A stretch of DNA of 64,000 nt from Ulota crispa (GCA_963920765.1 OY987243.1:2294001-2358000); one strand, 5' to 3'; positions 12,101 to 25,189 are shown, counted from the first letter of the stretch. Numbers and translations: made by a program. Notes: a model not told the origin generated them from the sequence alone.

Positions 12101-15100
12101 TATGCTTTGTAGTAATTATGCAATTGAAAACTGCTACAGGGAAATGATTATCAAGCTCAACTAACAATGGGAAATAATGCTTTCTATAGTGTGAATTATT
12201 TGCAAGTGAGTTCCATGATCATTTGTTGGGTTCCAAATTACTCTGTAAAGTTGGATACTTTAATTCTCAATATTCCGCTTAAAACTAGTCATCCATAAAC
12301 TTTACATTAAGCATAGTATGCAGTCATTCATGACCTCATTTCATTTTTTAGAGGTTAATGTTAACAATAGTGCACTGTTATTGGCATTGGATCATAGTAT
12401 AGCAAATACTTTCCTCCTTACAAATTCATTGCTCATTATGTGGAAACTAATGGAAACTAATAATTTCACAACTAGAATAAATACCAATATTGCACATGAT
12501 CTTGACTACTACCAATTAGTGGCAGAGCAGAGTGTGACACATAAATTATCATTTGGTGGAGAAGGAATATGGTTTGGTCATCAACGAAAATCAAGCATGG
12601 GCCTTGCTGCTCGCTATCAAACTGATACTGTGGTAAGGTAGTTGTGTCTAACATTACTAAAAAATTCATGCAAATATGGCTTGTAGTTTAAAGAAGCCAA
12701 AGTAGAAAGAGGATATAAGGAATTTGCACAGACTACTTACTAAATTTAAGAATTTCTATTGAGGTCAAACATATTGCCATACTAACATTCATATTATGTG
12801 CTAAGCAACTCTCACTTGTCATATATGAGATATTATGTTTTGGTTCAATTTTTGATTTGTTTTTATACTTTGAAAGGCATATATGATGTAATTTTAAGGT
12901 TTCAGCAGCATGTTGCATGCCACATTCCCTTTTATACAAAATTGTATTAAACTACATGTTTCTTTCTTGTTTGAAGGACATTTTAGACTCCAACTTTTTT
13001 ATGGAACTTTATGATTAGTTGATTTTGAATGTTTTGTTTATACTTGATTTTTATTTTTCTTTCATGTGATGTTGTATTCAAAATATTGGTCATTGACTGT
13101 TTATAATAGTCTTCAATTGATGCTTTTACCTTTCTATCGTACCTTTCATTTTCATATTGTTTTATTGTTTCTCTGCACATCAAGTTTTTACAAAAATATA
13201 GAAGTATTTGCTCAGTCAAAATTTTAACCACAACATGTCACCTGGTTTCAAATAACTTCATTGTGTATTAATTTTGCGTGGTTAGTGAGCGTTATAGTAA
13301 CATTCTTTTCCTAAATATGAAAGGAATTTCATTTATGCAGATTGCTACAAGTCGTGTAAAATCTGAAGGCCATATGGGATGCACGTTTGTACAAAAGTTG
13401 TCTGGCAAGGTAATGTGCATCAAACACACCTCTTTTAAATATATATATAAATATATAAATATATATAAAGATTTTATTTAACAACCTCAAAACCCTCAAA
13501 TTTCCACCTCAATGACAATGAATGATAAATTGGTGTCGAGATTAATTTTAAAAGTTGAAAAATAAAAACTAGTGATTTTACTATATCTCGTATTTGGAAA
13601 AAACTTAAACTTACTACTGTATTAAATAGTTTCTAGTTTTCCTTTGAATGGCTTCAAACCCAAAAGAAATTACATATTATATTTTACATAGTATTTTGGA
13701 CTTTTGCCACTAAATATGTATATCTACCAAAAAAATTCAGGTTTTGGTAAAATACTTGAATGTATGTTTGATCTTTTTGTAAACCCATGCTTGCAACAAT
13801 GGTCTTCATTCAGCATTTTAGAATTGTTTTGTTTGGAGATTTAAATATTGATTTAGTATTAATTATGCTCAATCTCTCAAGCACAAAGCCAATTTCTGTT
13901 TTCAAAAACGTGTTTCAAAACACACTATAGTTTCTATTTGTAGTATGTCTGCAGTTCAAATTTGTATTGTTTTTATGAAATTGGTAACAAATTTTCATCA
14001 TTATTAAACTAATACAAAATTTAATAATATATTGAACAACCTTTAAAACAAAGTCCACCATACAGACTTCAATACCAATGGGCTTTCTCAAGCTATTGTT
14101 GAAAATATTCCATGGCTTATAAAACTTGGTAAATTTTGGTAATCGTCAGAATTTTAGTTGACAAGCACATTTTTTGAAAGTTAGACTAGGTGTTGATCCT
14201 TTCAGATCATTTTTTAAAATTGGTATGCTTCCATGAATCCTTGAAATTTCAAGATTTGAAAGCAAATAATTTCATATCCACAATGTCAAAATTCTATAGT
14301 TGAATACAAAACTTTATTGATTTTGTTTATAAATTTTGCACTTTTGATTACATTTTTAGGCAAAACTCAATGCACTTAACCCTTGAGTGCCGGGTATACC
14401 CGCAAATACACGGCCCCAATGTATTTGCCAGGGACAAAAATCGTCCTTGTGGGCGTTTAGGGGTTAAATATACTCATATTGAAATGTTGAAGGTTTAAAA
14501 TAGTTTCAGTAAGCTTGGGTAACATTATAAAGTGGTTTGATCATTTCATACCATATTTGATAGGTAATAGAAAAAAAACCATATTGCCATTCTAGCTTGA
14601 TATGACCCTAAAATGACCATTGGATTGAAAACTAAAATTATAGTTTATAAATTTTTAGATTGTCTGACGATTTGTTTATGCTTGGAAAAACAAATGAAAG
14701 TGATCAAATTATAAATTGAATTGGTGGGTTGTTCTAGATATCGGTGGTTGCAGACTTTGTATATGATTGGAATAGCGGGGAAGCAATGACTAGCGTTGCT
14801 TATGATTACATCATTGGGCAGGTATTTTCTTATAATGAAAGCGGTGGATGTTTATTAAAAATTGTCATGTAAGCATAGAACCATTTTATTGTCTATTCAT
14901 TCATATTGAGACGTTGAATTAAGCAAACCAAAAAAAAGGTTGTGCTTATTATAGATTTTCAATCATGATTATTAAGAACAATTTAGCATATTCAAAAAGA
15001 GCTTTTTGCACAATCACTACATAATTTACTATTTCAAAACCAATGGTTACAGAGCTTTACACCAAAAGCCTTATATCTAATCTTGGATTACAGAAAAGTT

Positions 15101-15974
15101 GAAGGCAAACCTTCATGTTCTGTATTTACATAGCACAAGGGCTCTACTAGATTTCTTTTTGCTTGATTTTAATGTTTTCAATTTCAGTTTTTGTTATTAA
15201 TTTTGAATTAACAAACATCAAGTTTTTAATGAAGTTAATCTTGTATATGGTTTATTTTGTAGTGTCGTCTGAGAAGCAAAATGGATACAAACTATTGCAC
15301 TGCATCATACTTGGAAGAAAAGTTATCTTCAAGCCTTATTCTTTTGCTTTCTGCAGAGGTTGGTTTTTATATATTTATATATGTGATGCTATATCTCTTT
15401 CAAGATCAAACCTCCCATATCTATTATAAAATACGTTTCCAAGAAACATAAATTTTGCTTTTACCATCTTGCTTTAAAATATGTTTTAGATTCTTAATTC
15501 AAGTTTTTTGATAAAAATGTAAGCATAATATATTTGTATAATGTTATCTTCTTTTCTTGTAAATGTAAAAAATTAGAGTTTAAGGTGTATGCAAAATGCA
15601 TATTAATGTTTTATATACAACAACTCAAAAACCCTAAATCATAAACTTTGTATGCTAACTAATTTTGGACTGTCCAAAATCTAGAAGTAATAACCTAAAA
15701 GGAAAGCATGAGAGATACATGCAAAACATTGGGAGATATCTCAATGTTTAAATATCTCAATGTTCAAATCGTCTAAAACTTGCATGAGTACTTTATAGTT
15801 CATTATATACATTGTAAAAGCATTGCAATCCCTATAATGTAAGGAGTAACTAAATTTCATTTTGGGTTTCATTTCATTTTCAAAAACCAAATAAATGGCT
15901 TTGGAATTGTTGTATAGCTTGATCATAGGAGAAAAGACTACAAATTTGGATTTGGTATATCAATTGGGGATTGA
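9199..15974 (+). CDS. TOM40: Mitochondrial import receptor subunit TOM40 (beta-barrel channel)
   Basis: Central channel of the outer-membrane translocase, through which nearly all nuclear-encoded mitochondrial precursors enter. Eleven coding exons join in frame: 9199-9334, 9844-9925, 10472-10571, 10720-10830, 11761-11811, 12140-12205, 12531-12632, 13341-13409, 14738-14821, 15263-15358 and 15918-15974. All introns are GT-AG. The product is 317 aa, near the size of about 310 aa in flowering plants. Family landmarks in order are [20 protein letters not shown] near residues 34-53, HFELGANL (about 94-101), the strand [57 protein letters not shown], and the C-terminal strand [15 protein letters not shown]. 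Alternating hydrophobic strands fit the 19-strand porin fold and there is no signal peptide. Introns are long: intron 8 (13410-14737) contains a 92-bp TTAA element, and intron 4 has a 22-base G run. Confidence 0.94.
11198..11219 (+). repeat. Homopolymer G tract (22 bases) in TOM40 intron 4
   Basis: An uninterrupted run of 22 G directly after a run of T. Such a run can form G-quadruplex structures and is prone to length error in sequencing. It lies inside an intron, away from the splice sites. Confidence 0.9.
13437..13469 (+). repeat. AT microsatellite in TOM40 intron 8
   Basis: An imperfect ATATAT/ATAAAT run, low-complexity and of no visible function. Confidence 0.7.
14376..14467. mobile_element. 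92-bp TTAA/CCC micro-element with cloverleaf-like fold
   Basis: Bounded by TTAA on both sides. The left end is TTAACCCTTGAGTGCC; the right end in reverse complement is TTAACCCCTAAACGCCC. Three internal hairpins fit inside the outer stem: CGGGTATACCCG; AAATACA paired with TGTATTT around a GC-rich loop; and AGGGAC paired with GTCCTT. An 88-bp relative at 63340-63427 keeps the same order and the same middle hairpin, so this is a defined repeat rather than chance. It sits in TOM40 intron 8. Confidence 0.7.
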
Positions 15975-18900
15975 TGATGAAAATGTGCATGGCCAATTGA
16001 AAATTGATGATGTCTTCCTATAGTTCAATTATGAATTACATACAAATGGAAAAAATAAAAAAACTTCATTTTATGGCTCATTTGCTTAATAAAAGTGACC
16101 ACCCAAAGTACTTGATTATATGAAGTACAAGGGTATGTTGCAATGGGCTACAGTTGATTGAGGATTAAAAGCGTTGTCACGCAACAACTTTATTGCAACT
16201 TCTTGGGTTATTTTTATGCAACTTGCAAGTGTATTTACCTTGAAGCAATACATAGCATTTTTATGATTTATTTGATATGATTCTTGTCTCTTTAACCCAA
16301 AGTGCTTAGGAGCAATGGTTTAGAACAAGTATTTTCCATGAAATGTGTGTTAGAGGTTTAAGTTAGTCTTTTGGCAAACAACTTTTGGATCACACCGATA
16401 CAACTAATTATGGTAAGTTTGGAACTTTCCAAAGATGATACTACAGAAACATTTTTTTGTAAGTGCTCAAAAATATGCTTTTGATGTTTGGTATTCATAG
16501 TTCAAAGTATAGGTTTAGTAGCATGATCAAAAGATTTCAATAAAATCTCATTTAATGTGTTTAAATTGTTAATAGGAGAAATTTTGGATGATCAATTCTT
16601 TACCTTCATGTAGAGTACTTAGAGCAAAGTTGTGTCATTGAGAATCAAAGAATGCTCAAAACCTCTTTTGCCATCACATGGCAAGGCTTGTACTTATAAC
16701 AAGATATTATTGATGATGTAAAAAACAACTACCAAACTCTAGGATGGCTACTTGATAGGTGGAATTTGCCAAGGTATTTTGATGGATATTATCACTAGGA
16801 GGAGCACGTGTTTGTAGTAATGTCAATTTAAATGTGCAAACCTGTTTCTCAAGATGTCCTCTCTATAAAAGTGGATACCCAAAAAAATGTGTTAAGATTG
16901 ATAGTGACAAAACGTCTCCAAATCTGGATTGATGATAGTCACAATACCCCATTTTTGAAAAACGTTGAATAAAATGTGTTGGTTTGGAGTGAAAAAATAC
17001 TCCACGTGGAGTTCTGGGCAGTGCCACATTTGCACATTTTTCATCCAGTCAATGATTTGTACATTTGGTCAAAGGCAAATGTGACACGTGACGTGGACCT
17101 CACAGAAATATGATGTAGACATTGGAAATGCTGACTTGGCATACAAATACAAATTAGCATTACTTATTCTCGATTGGAATTCGTTGTTTTGTAAGATGTC
17201 ACTCTAGATACATACGCGTTTATTTGGACAATAGCAGCGTCTATTAATATGTTATTGCGCGCCAATGTTAACGTTGGTCTCCAGTGAAAATATTGTAGCT
17301 GATCCCCTTGAAGTCACAATGCTTGTTTACCTTAGGTCAAATGCATACTTTCACACGTTTCTAGAAACTACAGTGTTCACAAGTATTATTTCCATGTTCC
17401 CTAAGTCATTGCAATTCATGTTAACCGCATCTAACGATCTGTGAGTACTATACAAAACAGACTCAAAACATCTGAAGCATTTGTTACTAAACACGTATGA
17501 AATGACATGCATGGTTGCAGTAGATGTTTATATATTACTAGCAAGGCTAGTGTGGACGTCTTCTTATTCAAGGTCCCTATGGAGACCTTTTTCTTTCTAC
17601 ACACATCAGGTCATTACCAACATTTATTTTGACCATAATTACCTCGTCTAGGACTACACACCATCAATGCATACATACAAATAATCCATTGTCCCACTTG
17701 CTGACATTTATACTATTGTAGTTTCAAACGTCCTGAAAACATGCCATAACATTGCCAATGACAACTAACACAACCATTCCTCCATTTGGTAAGACTGTAT
17801 ACATAGAATTACATTCAAAGTAGATGTAGTAGCGGATGCCATTCACATTCATGCAAATATCTATGTTGTTCACCATGGCTTGCAGTAGACATTCATTACA
17901 ATACACCGTGTTCTCAATAGCATACAATGTACAAAGCAAGCATCCAATACAACATCCGGAGTGACACTTAGCCGTTTGAAATAGCAAATTTGCGATGTGC
18001 GCTCCGACATTCCACAAATTAATCTCCCTTCCACATTGCTGCTTGTCTAGTTGTAATAGAAATTTGGCCTTTATTTTCAGATGTAATTGACTCATTGAAA
18101 TGCATTGATCCTTCCATCGTTATGCGATAACATTTCTATCTATCATAGAAAATGTTGTACATGACATTTATATCAACACATCTTCCTTAGTAAACAACAT
18201 TTGCAACAATGACTTTGGCTCTCAAATTTCTTTGCAAACATCTTGAAAGACCTCTACTAATATTAAGGACACAGTACACCATAACATCTTTAAAAACAAT
18301 TGTATATTTGAAAAACATAGCACTGAAGTGCCATTCCCGTCAGTCACAGGTATTTCCTCTTCAACATATTTTGCATTGAACTATGCATTTGGTCCACGTG
18401 TTTATTCTGAACAATGTGCTAATAACTATGCACAACACTTACACGCTCACCACTCACACAAGCACGTGCCATCTAGAGTCCAAAACTATGTAATACTTCA
18501 ACACAAACACTATATATGGCAACTAATACTACTAAAACCTACCAGCTCTTGCCACAACCTCACATCATCTTCAAGAAGACATGAAATTCTTTGTCCTCTA
18601 CTGCTATCATGCGAATACATACACACAACTTACTCACTTGGTACCTGCAACAAATAAAAACCCAAGTGAAGACATAATGCATAATTCTCCTAACTTCAGA
18701 ATTCCTTATCCATATCGACTACCAAGTTGTAGTATGACAAGCCAATAAAAATTGAGATAAGGAATATACAAAAGGAGCGACAAGAGAGTCCGATGGATGA
18801 GTCACACGATTTGTTTCAAGGCAGCAGAGACGCTGCCCGTGTTACAGTCATTTTCAGAAAGGGCAAGGCTTTCACCTTCGCAGAACTAGAAATTGTTTAG

Positions 18901-19502
18901 ACTTACCACAAGTCAAACTGTAATAGCATTCCATTGTGGCAGTCCCATATCTTGAAATGCTGGTGTATATGTTTTAAAAAACGTTAATGTTCTGTCTAAT
19001 GTTGATATGTATTAGCATTGATTCCGTCTGCACTTTCAAACATTTTGTTGAACCAACAGGAAATAAGTGCTTATATGTGAACAGTGTATTGGGCAAAATA
19101 TGTCCCAAAAACCACTGACGTTAGTGACCAAACATTTAGAAAAACACGGGTTTCTTATAGTGTATTACACAATATGTTTCAATTAGTGCATGTCTTTGAG
19201 CAGTACAAGATTCCTTTCCACTAATATGGGTGATTTTACCTAAATGCTACAAATACATGGGCATGCTTCTTGCCCTTATTCTCCAAGTAGGGTTTTGGTT
19301 ACAACCTTTCACCACCCCTCAAGTAGTAACTTGGTGACAAAGCCTATGTAGTGCATCCTTGACACAATCTAATTGAACAATATGCTTGAAAAATCTCCTT
19401 AAAACTTTGACTATGTCAATCATAGTTTTTGAGATGGTATTTAAATACTTGAGTCCATAAAGTATTAAATTGATCTAAATTACTTTGAGCTACTTTATTA
19501 GT
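15975..19502. other. Long intergenic stretch, no convincing gene
   Basis: This follows TOM40 and precedes the retrotransposon. A minus-strand frame of 123 codons (17724-18095, Cys-rich) and a plus-strand frame of 109 codons (18328-18657) are open, but neither matches a family nor shows coding-like composition. A CACTATAAGAAA terminus in reverse complement ends at 19162 without a visible mate. Base composition at 17.0-18.9 kb is slightly less AT-rich than the flanks, which hints at decayed mobile DNA. Confidence 0.35.
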
Positions 19503-19507
19503 GTAAT

Positions 19508-19864
19508 TGTTATAACTGTGTCATAACAATCTGGACGATTAACAGAAACAATAAACGAAAAGAGATGGGAGGATCAGGAACAGCTAATAGATTATCATTT
19601 GTTACTAGCAGTTGTGGCTTTTGAGGCTAGGGTATGTGAACCGGCTGAGCAAGACTCTGCCTCACGTAACCTTTCCGTAATACGGATTTTGGTGAAGTCA
19701 CGGATGGTGCATCAATCTGGTTGTTGAGTCTCCTTGAGGTTGTTGATTGTGTTCACTTATTGTTTTCCAATCATGCAAACTAGATTCTTCGTTTGTAGAA
19801 CCTCACGGCTATGCTAGATCTTGGAGTATCAACAATACAAAGATAAGGAATCTGAATTGTTACA
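19508..19864 (+). repeat. 5' LTR of the chromovirus
   Basis: 357 bp, starting TGTTATAAC and ending TTACA. The first 21 bp form a near-perfect inverted repeat, TGTTATAAC-TGT-GTCATAACA, which is perfect in the 3' LTR. It matches the 3' LTR over its whole length. Confidence 0.93.
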
Positions 19865-20389
19865 TTAGGTTACGTCTAGGACTTGTCAACACTTCTTTGC
19901 TATTGCACAACCGGTCTTACACTTGACAGTTATAACTCCAGACGGTGTCCGTAGAATCAACGAGCCAACATGACCAATGCACCTTCCAACGTTCTACTAG
20001 AAGAAAATGGTGCACCTAATTGGGGTGCATTCATAGCATAGCAAGTGCAGGCGAGCCTGGCAGCCGCCTTGCCATAGATTGTCTTCACAGTAACAACTGC
20101 TTAGAACATGGTTAGTGCACAAAACACAACCAATGCAGCCAATAAGTTGTAAGCTTCAACCCATTGCGTTGTAGAGCGGAGGGAGGATAAAGACAAAGAC
20201 AAAGAAAATTGTCCTTATCGAAAGGATTCCAAGGTAGCGGATCTAGAGCAATTCTCGGGGAAGAGAGGTAACGGGATCTACAGATGGTTTGCGTCACTTC
20301 ATCTAGTTTTTTTGAGCAAACCTAACTCCTACCTAGATGATGAGTCTAAGGTCATCTTTGCCCTCTTGTACCTCACTGGCGTGGCTTAG

Positions 20390-21120
20390 GATTGAGCGAT
20401 GCCATTGCTTGAAGATCTTGACTCAAACACCTACAATCGGGTCTTGGGAGATTATGGTGAATTCAGGAGGGGGATGATTGCAATTTACAGAGATATCGGT
20501 AAGGCCAAGACAACGGAGGATAGAATGGAGCATCTTTGACAGACGGGGTCGGTTGCAAAATATGTATCTGATTTCAGACAACACACAACACATGTAGGTT
20601 GGAACAAGAAACCACTACTTGCATGTTTTTGCATTGGGTTAAAAGAAGACGTGAAGGATGTTATTGCAACAGCAGAACATGTATCAGAGGGGCTAGACGG
20701 GTACATTGCTCTTTCCACCTGCATCCACAAATGACTTTGGAACCGACAGCAAGAACAGAGGACGGTATCGTTGAAAAACTAAATAGGTTCCATCCTTCAT
20801 CCTCAACTTCTTTGTTGTCAAGTCAGACTCTGCGTAGCCTAGATGGTAAACTCTATCGCATTCAAGCACCTACCCCAAGCAACTTAGGACTAATTCTAGT
20901 GGACCTCGATGCAATGCAGATGGGCCCTGCAATGGCCAAGGCGGAGGAGGAGAGATTACAATACCAGAAAGCAGGACATTGTTGGGGATGTGGGAAAGTT
21001 GGGCATGTTTGTGCAAAATGCCCTACCAACCCATCTAAGCTACTTTTATTTTCAGTAGCAGAGTTGGTAGAGCTTCCAACAGAGTCGTTTGGATCAAGAA
21101 AAGAGGTAGCCCAGGACTGA
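20390..21120 (+). pseudogene. Chromovirus gag (nucleocapsid) remnant
   Basis: One frame reads gag-like text from about 20400, including LEDLDS..., FRRGM and CFCIGLKEDVKDVI, with an internal stop. It then shifts to another frame that carries the zinc knuckle CWGCGKVGHVCAKC (CX2CX4HX4C) near 20980-21021. The knuckle would bind element RNA during packaging. A frameshift plus stops mean it is not functional. Confidence 0.8.
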
Positions 21121-21182
21121 GTGATTACACTTAGTACCCGGGCGTTTCCCAAACTGCCGCAACAACCTTTCCAAAAGGGGAG

Positions 21183-21983
21183 TTGTTGGACTTGTTCCGG
21201 GGAGCGCAGATGGAGTCGGTGAAAACAAAACAGGGAAGCAGTACAAACATTGCAGGTATCAATGTTTCACCAATTATATTACAGTCAATAGGAACCAAGA
21301 TTGACAATGCACACAGCTTGTGTTTGCGGGCAACAGTTGACCTTGAAAGGCACCTCATTCTACCCACAAGTATCAACCGTCAATCTTCTGAATCTCTCAT
21401 CAATTTTGGCGCCACAGGTAACTTCATGCACCCAAGCTTTGCTAAATGACACCATTTCCTTTGCCGAAAAAAGTTTTACCCTCAAGAGGTCAGGGTCATT
21501 GATGAGCAATAGATAAGCTTGGGCCTCATCACGCATGAGGTAGAGGCTAAGTTGATGATTGGAAATCATTGTGAGATGATCAAATATGACCTTACTAACA
21601 TGGGACGATATTCTATAGTACTTAGAATCCCTTGGCTCTCAAAACATGATCCAACAATAAGTTGGTCAAAGCAAATGGTTGAGTTTAACTCATTGAACTG
21701 TTCTTGTGGGTGTCTCACGTCTGCCAATTGTATGCTAGGAATTGCATTACACAACATGACAGAAGACTATTCAATCCGACCACTAGAAAATCATCCAAGT
21801 GAGCAAGCTGGCTGCATTTTAAAGGGGCGGTGGAACAGAGATCAAGTCGGAAGCATGACCCAAAGGATCAACATAGCCATTGCTAAAGGGAATTCCCTAA
21901 GAACACCCAAAGAACCCGAGAGAACCAAAGCTCACTCAATCGCGTCCACGGTGGTCAAGCAAAGGCCTAGAAGGGGTCCCTGA
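21183..21983 (+). pseudogene. Chromovirus protease region remnant
   Basis: Retropepsin-like segment. The motif LINFGATGNFM stands where the family has an Asp-Ser-Gly-Ala catalytic box, so both the catalytic Asp and the Ser are changed. A second block, IVLRIPWLSKHDPTISW, matches the conserved 'gmpWL..h.P.idW' end of gypsy proteases. It is interrupted by stops and inactive by inspection. Confidence 0.75.
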
Positions 21984-22204
21984 GAATTATATAAAAAGGA
22001 AGGTGAGGCTGGGACAGCTCCGGCCACCCTAACAAAGGTCAAGCACAAAGACGCATGGCCAACTTCAACCATCTTGTTTGTATCGGCGGCCACTTTTTGT
22101 TGCTTACAGGAAGGGGCAGAATTATTTTTGATGCAAATCTTGGAACTTGACAAAACAGGGAAAGAAAAAGTCCCACTTATGGAGCAGGTCCTAGTAGATT
22201 ACCA

Positions 22205-23545
22205 TTGGGTGCCTTTAGCAAGGAGGCGTCAAATGTCCTTCCTAAACATGGTCCATGTGACTTCAAAATTGATTTCAAAGATGGCCAGGAGCCGCAAAAC
22301 ACCTCACTTCAACCCATGTCCCTGGCCGAGCTAGAAACAGTCAAAGAATATCTTGAGGAAAATCTAGGAAAGTTTTGGATTTGTTGCTTGAAGGCCTTAG
22401 TATCCACAACGATTATTTTTGCTCAAAAAAAGGATGGGTTGTTATGCGTTTGCGTTGACTACCGTAACTTGAACAAGGTCACCGTGCGGAATTGCTATCC
22501 GCTCCCGCTAATTCCCAAACTTACTGATCGACTCTCAGGCGCTTAGTATTTCACCAAGATTGATGTGAGACAAGCATATAACAGAGTCCGAGTAGCGGAA
22601 AACCATGGGTGGAAAACCGCATTTAAAATGCGGTATGGCCTATATGAGTACTTAGTTATGCCATTTGGCCTCATGAACGCTCAAGCTCAATTCCAATTTC
22701 ACATGCAAGGAATCTTTGGGGATCTTCTCAACATTCACTTGATTATCTACCTGGACAATATCCTCATATTCTCCAAGATTATTGATGAGTACTAACGTGT
22801 GATACAACAAGTATTGGAACGCCTTGAAGAACACGGACTTTATGCTAAGGCATCAAAGTGTAGTATCCACCAACACTCGGTGGAATTTTTAGGTATGATC
22901 GTGTCTTTGTCCGGAATTTGGATGTGTGAGGACAAGCTGGAAGCAATTCAAACATGGCTGACTCTACAAACGGTCAAGGAAGTACAAGCGTTCCTGGGAT
23001 TTACAAATTTCTATCGCCGGTTCATTGTTGACTTCTCAAAAATCGCAACACCACTCACAGCTTTGACAAAGAAAGGTACACAGTTTATCTGGACACATAC
23101 AGCCGAACTTGCTTTTCAACATCTCATGCAAGAATTCCTCTAGACTCTGATAATCTTACACCTAGATTTCAAGAAGCCATTTACGGTGGAGACGGATGCG
23201 TCAGACACAGCTATTGGCGGCATACTCTCTCAAAAGGGCGAGGAAGGGCATTTGCATTCTTGCTCGTTCAGGAGCTCAAAGATGTCACCGGCAGAACAAA
23301 ATTATGACGTTTAAAACAAGGAACTATTAGGTATCAAGAAGGCTTTTGAAGATTGGCAAGTATATTTGGAGGGATCTCCACATCTGATCTGCGCTATTAC
23401 AAACCATAAGAACTTGGAGCATTTTACAACAACAAAGATTTTCAACCGCTGCCAGGCTCACACAGCGGAATTTCTTTCAAGGTTCAATTTTGAAATTGAA
23501 CATAGGTCGGGCTCTCTGAACAAACAAGCAGATGTCATGTCTCAA
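22205..23545 (+). pseudogene. Chromovirus reverse transcriptase and RNase H remnant
   Basis: The reverse transcriptase blocks run in order: CVDYRNLNKVTVRNCYPLPL, then KIDVRQAYN (first catalytic Asp kept), MPFGLMNA, and [12 protein letters not shown], where the second Asp of the YLDD box is Asn. The thumb text FLGFTNFYRRFI follows. RNase H begins near 23185 with TDASD and continues with NKELLGI and TNHKNLEHF. Stops interrupt at about 22544, 22793, 23141 and 23312, all in one frame. Confidence 0.9.
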
Positions 23546-23789
23546 AGGAGGGATGTGGTAGATGGAGGCAGAGAAGGGCCTCGCCCATTGCTAAAGCTAG
23601 CGGCCTTGCACTCTTTCACCCCACTTTGGTCTGACCCAAATATTTGTCAAGCAGTGCTCACTGCTAGAGAGCTCAACCCAGCACTAGAAGATGTCCGGGC
23701 ATTCTTGATATCAAATGCGGAGCAAGCGCCCGCCATAATAAAGAAGAGATTTAAGGACTATTCATGGGACAACAACATGATCTGAATTT

Positions 23790-24940
23790 AAGGTGTCATC
23801 TATATTCCAGACAATGACAAGTTAAAATGGCAAATACTCCGTTCCCGGCATGACGCTCCCACTGCAGGACACCAACGTAGAGCAAAAACCATGGATTTGG
23901 TCTCGCATGAGTTTTTTTGGCCCACCCTGCAATGTTATGTACAACGGTTTGTTGATGGATGCGATTTGTGCCAGAGAGCAAAGCCAACACAACATGCTAG
24001 ACATGGACTCCTCCAACCTATTCCAGCGGCTAAAGCACTGTGGAAAAAAATGACAAATGATTTCATCGTCCACCTCCTGCCCAATAATGGTTTTGATGCA
24101 ATTATGGTTGTCGTTGACAAGAATACAAAACTGGCTCATTTCATCCCTACCACGGACAAAGTCACTTCCAAGAGAGCTGTCGAGATTTACTTACACCATG
24201 TTTGGAAACTGCACGGGATCCCAGAGAGGATGATATCAGGCCGCGGGTCAGTAGTCATCTCCAAATTCATGTGACGGCTATTTGAACTAGTTGGTATTCA
24301 ACCAGTCCCGACCACAGCGTTCCATCCCTAGGCAGATGGCCAGATAGAGCGGGTGAACCAGGTTTTGGAATAGTATATCTGCATGTTCACGACAAGAAGG
24401 CAAGATGACTGGTTGTCCCTCCTTCCGTTGGCCGAGTTTGCTTACAATAATGCGACACACTCAGCAACGGGTTTCTCTCCATTCAAGACAACTTATGGCT
24501 ACCACCCGTCCATATCATTCAGCACAACCTCCTCGTCAACTAACCCAACAGCAGAAGAACAAGTTAGATTATTGCGAGTTGTGCACAAAGAGGTCAAAAC
24601 TATGATCAAATTGGCAGGGGACCAGGCAAAAAGGTATTACAATAGACATGTCTCAGAACAGCCCGTTTTCAACGTTGGTGATAGAATTCTGTTGAGACGA
24701 GGAAACATAAGTACCGACGTGCCATCGTTGAAATTTGATCACAAATTCCTTGGGCCATTTCCAGTTGTGGCACGACTCTCAAATGTGACATACCATCTAA
24801 CACTCCCTGCTTTCCTTAGAATTCATAACGTTTTTCACATTTCCCTTCTTGAGCGGTACCAGGCAGATAGCATTTTAGGCCGCAAGCAGGTTCTTCCTCC
24901 ACCAATCGTCACACTTGATGGGGACACAGAATATATTGTC
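23790..24940 (+). pseudogene. Chromovirus integrase remnant
   Basis: The N-terminal HHCC zinc site is visible (H..., H..., then CDLCQRAK near 23963). The core follows, with the first Asp in NDFIVHLL and the Glu in GQIERVNQ. The middle Asp of the DDE triad reads Gly (MISGRGS). Downstream is the GPY/F module (KFLGPFPVVARLSNVTYHL) and the VFHISLL motif typical of gypsy integrases. Stops lie near 23781, 23787, 24272, 24329 and 24371. Confidence 0.9.
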
Positions 24941-25123
24941 TAAAAAATCAAAGATATCCAACAACACCGGCGTCAATGGCAGTACTTAATAGCTTGGGAT
25001 GGCTACGGACTAGAGGAGGACTCGTGGGAGCCGCTAGCGAACGTCACAAATTCCCAAGACATGATCCAAGAATTCCATGATCGCCACCCCAACGCTCTGC
25101 ACCCACCCTCGTTCCGTCCTTGA
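24941..25123 (+). pseudogene. C-terminal chromodomain of the integrase
   Basis: Follows a stop at 24941 in the same frame as pol. It contains QYLIAWDGYGLEEDSWEP, the conserved core of the chromodomain, and then an EFHDRHP tail. In this family the domain is thought to guide integration toward marked chromatin. Its presence places the element among chromoviruses. Confidence 0.88.
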
Positions 25124-25189
25124 AAAGCTCATGGAGAGGACCGTGTCCAAAAGTTCACATGGTACACAAATTGCAGGAGCTCAAGACGT

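Noticed and set aside
17724..18095. 123-codon minus-strand open frame, Cys-rich
   Set aside because: Matches no family I know and has no neighbouring exon-like frames or domain pattern. It is longer than most chance frames here, but length alone is weak evidence.
18328..18657. 109-codon plus-strand open frame
   Set aside because: His/Ser/Thr-rich low-information text with no domain, and nothing around it supports a gene.
19140..19162. CACTATAAGAAA terminus in reverse complement, suggesting a larger CACTA element ending here
   Set aside because: No convincing partner end with a 3-bp duplication was found upstream; a candidate near 16440 (ACTACAGAAAC) lacks matching flanks.
19865..19890. Primer binding site after the 5' LTR
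   Set aside because: The sequence TTAGGTTACGTCTAGG does not resemble the initiator-tRNA or other common primer sites I know, so none is called.
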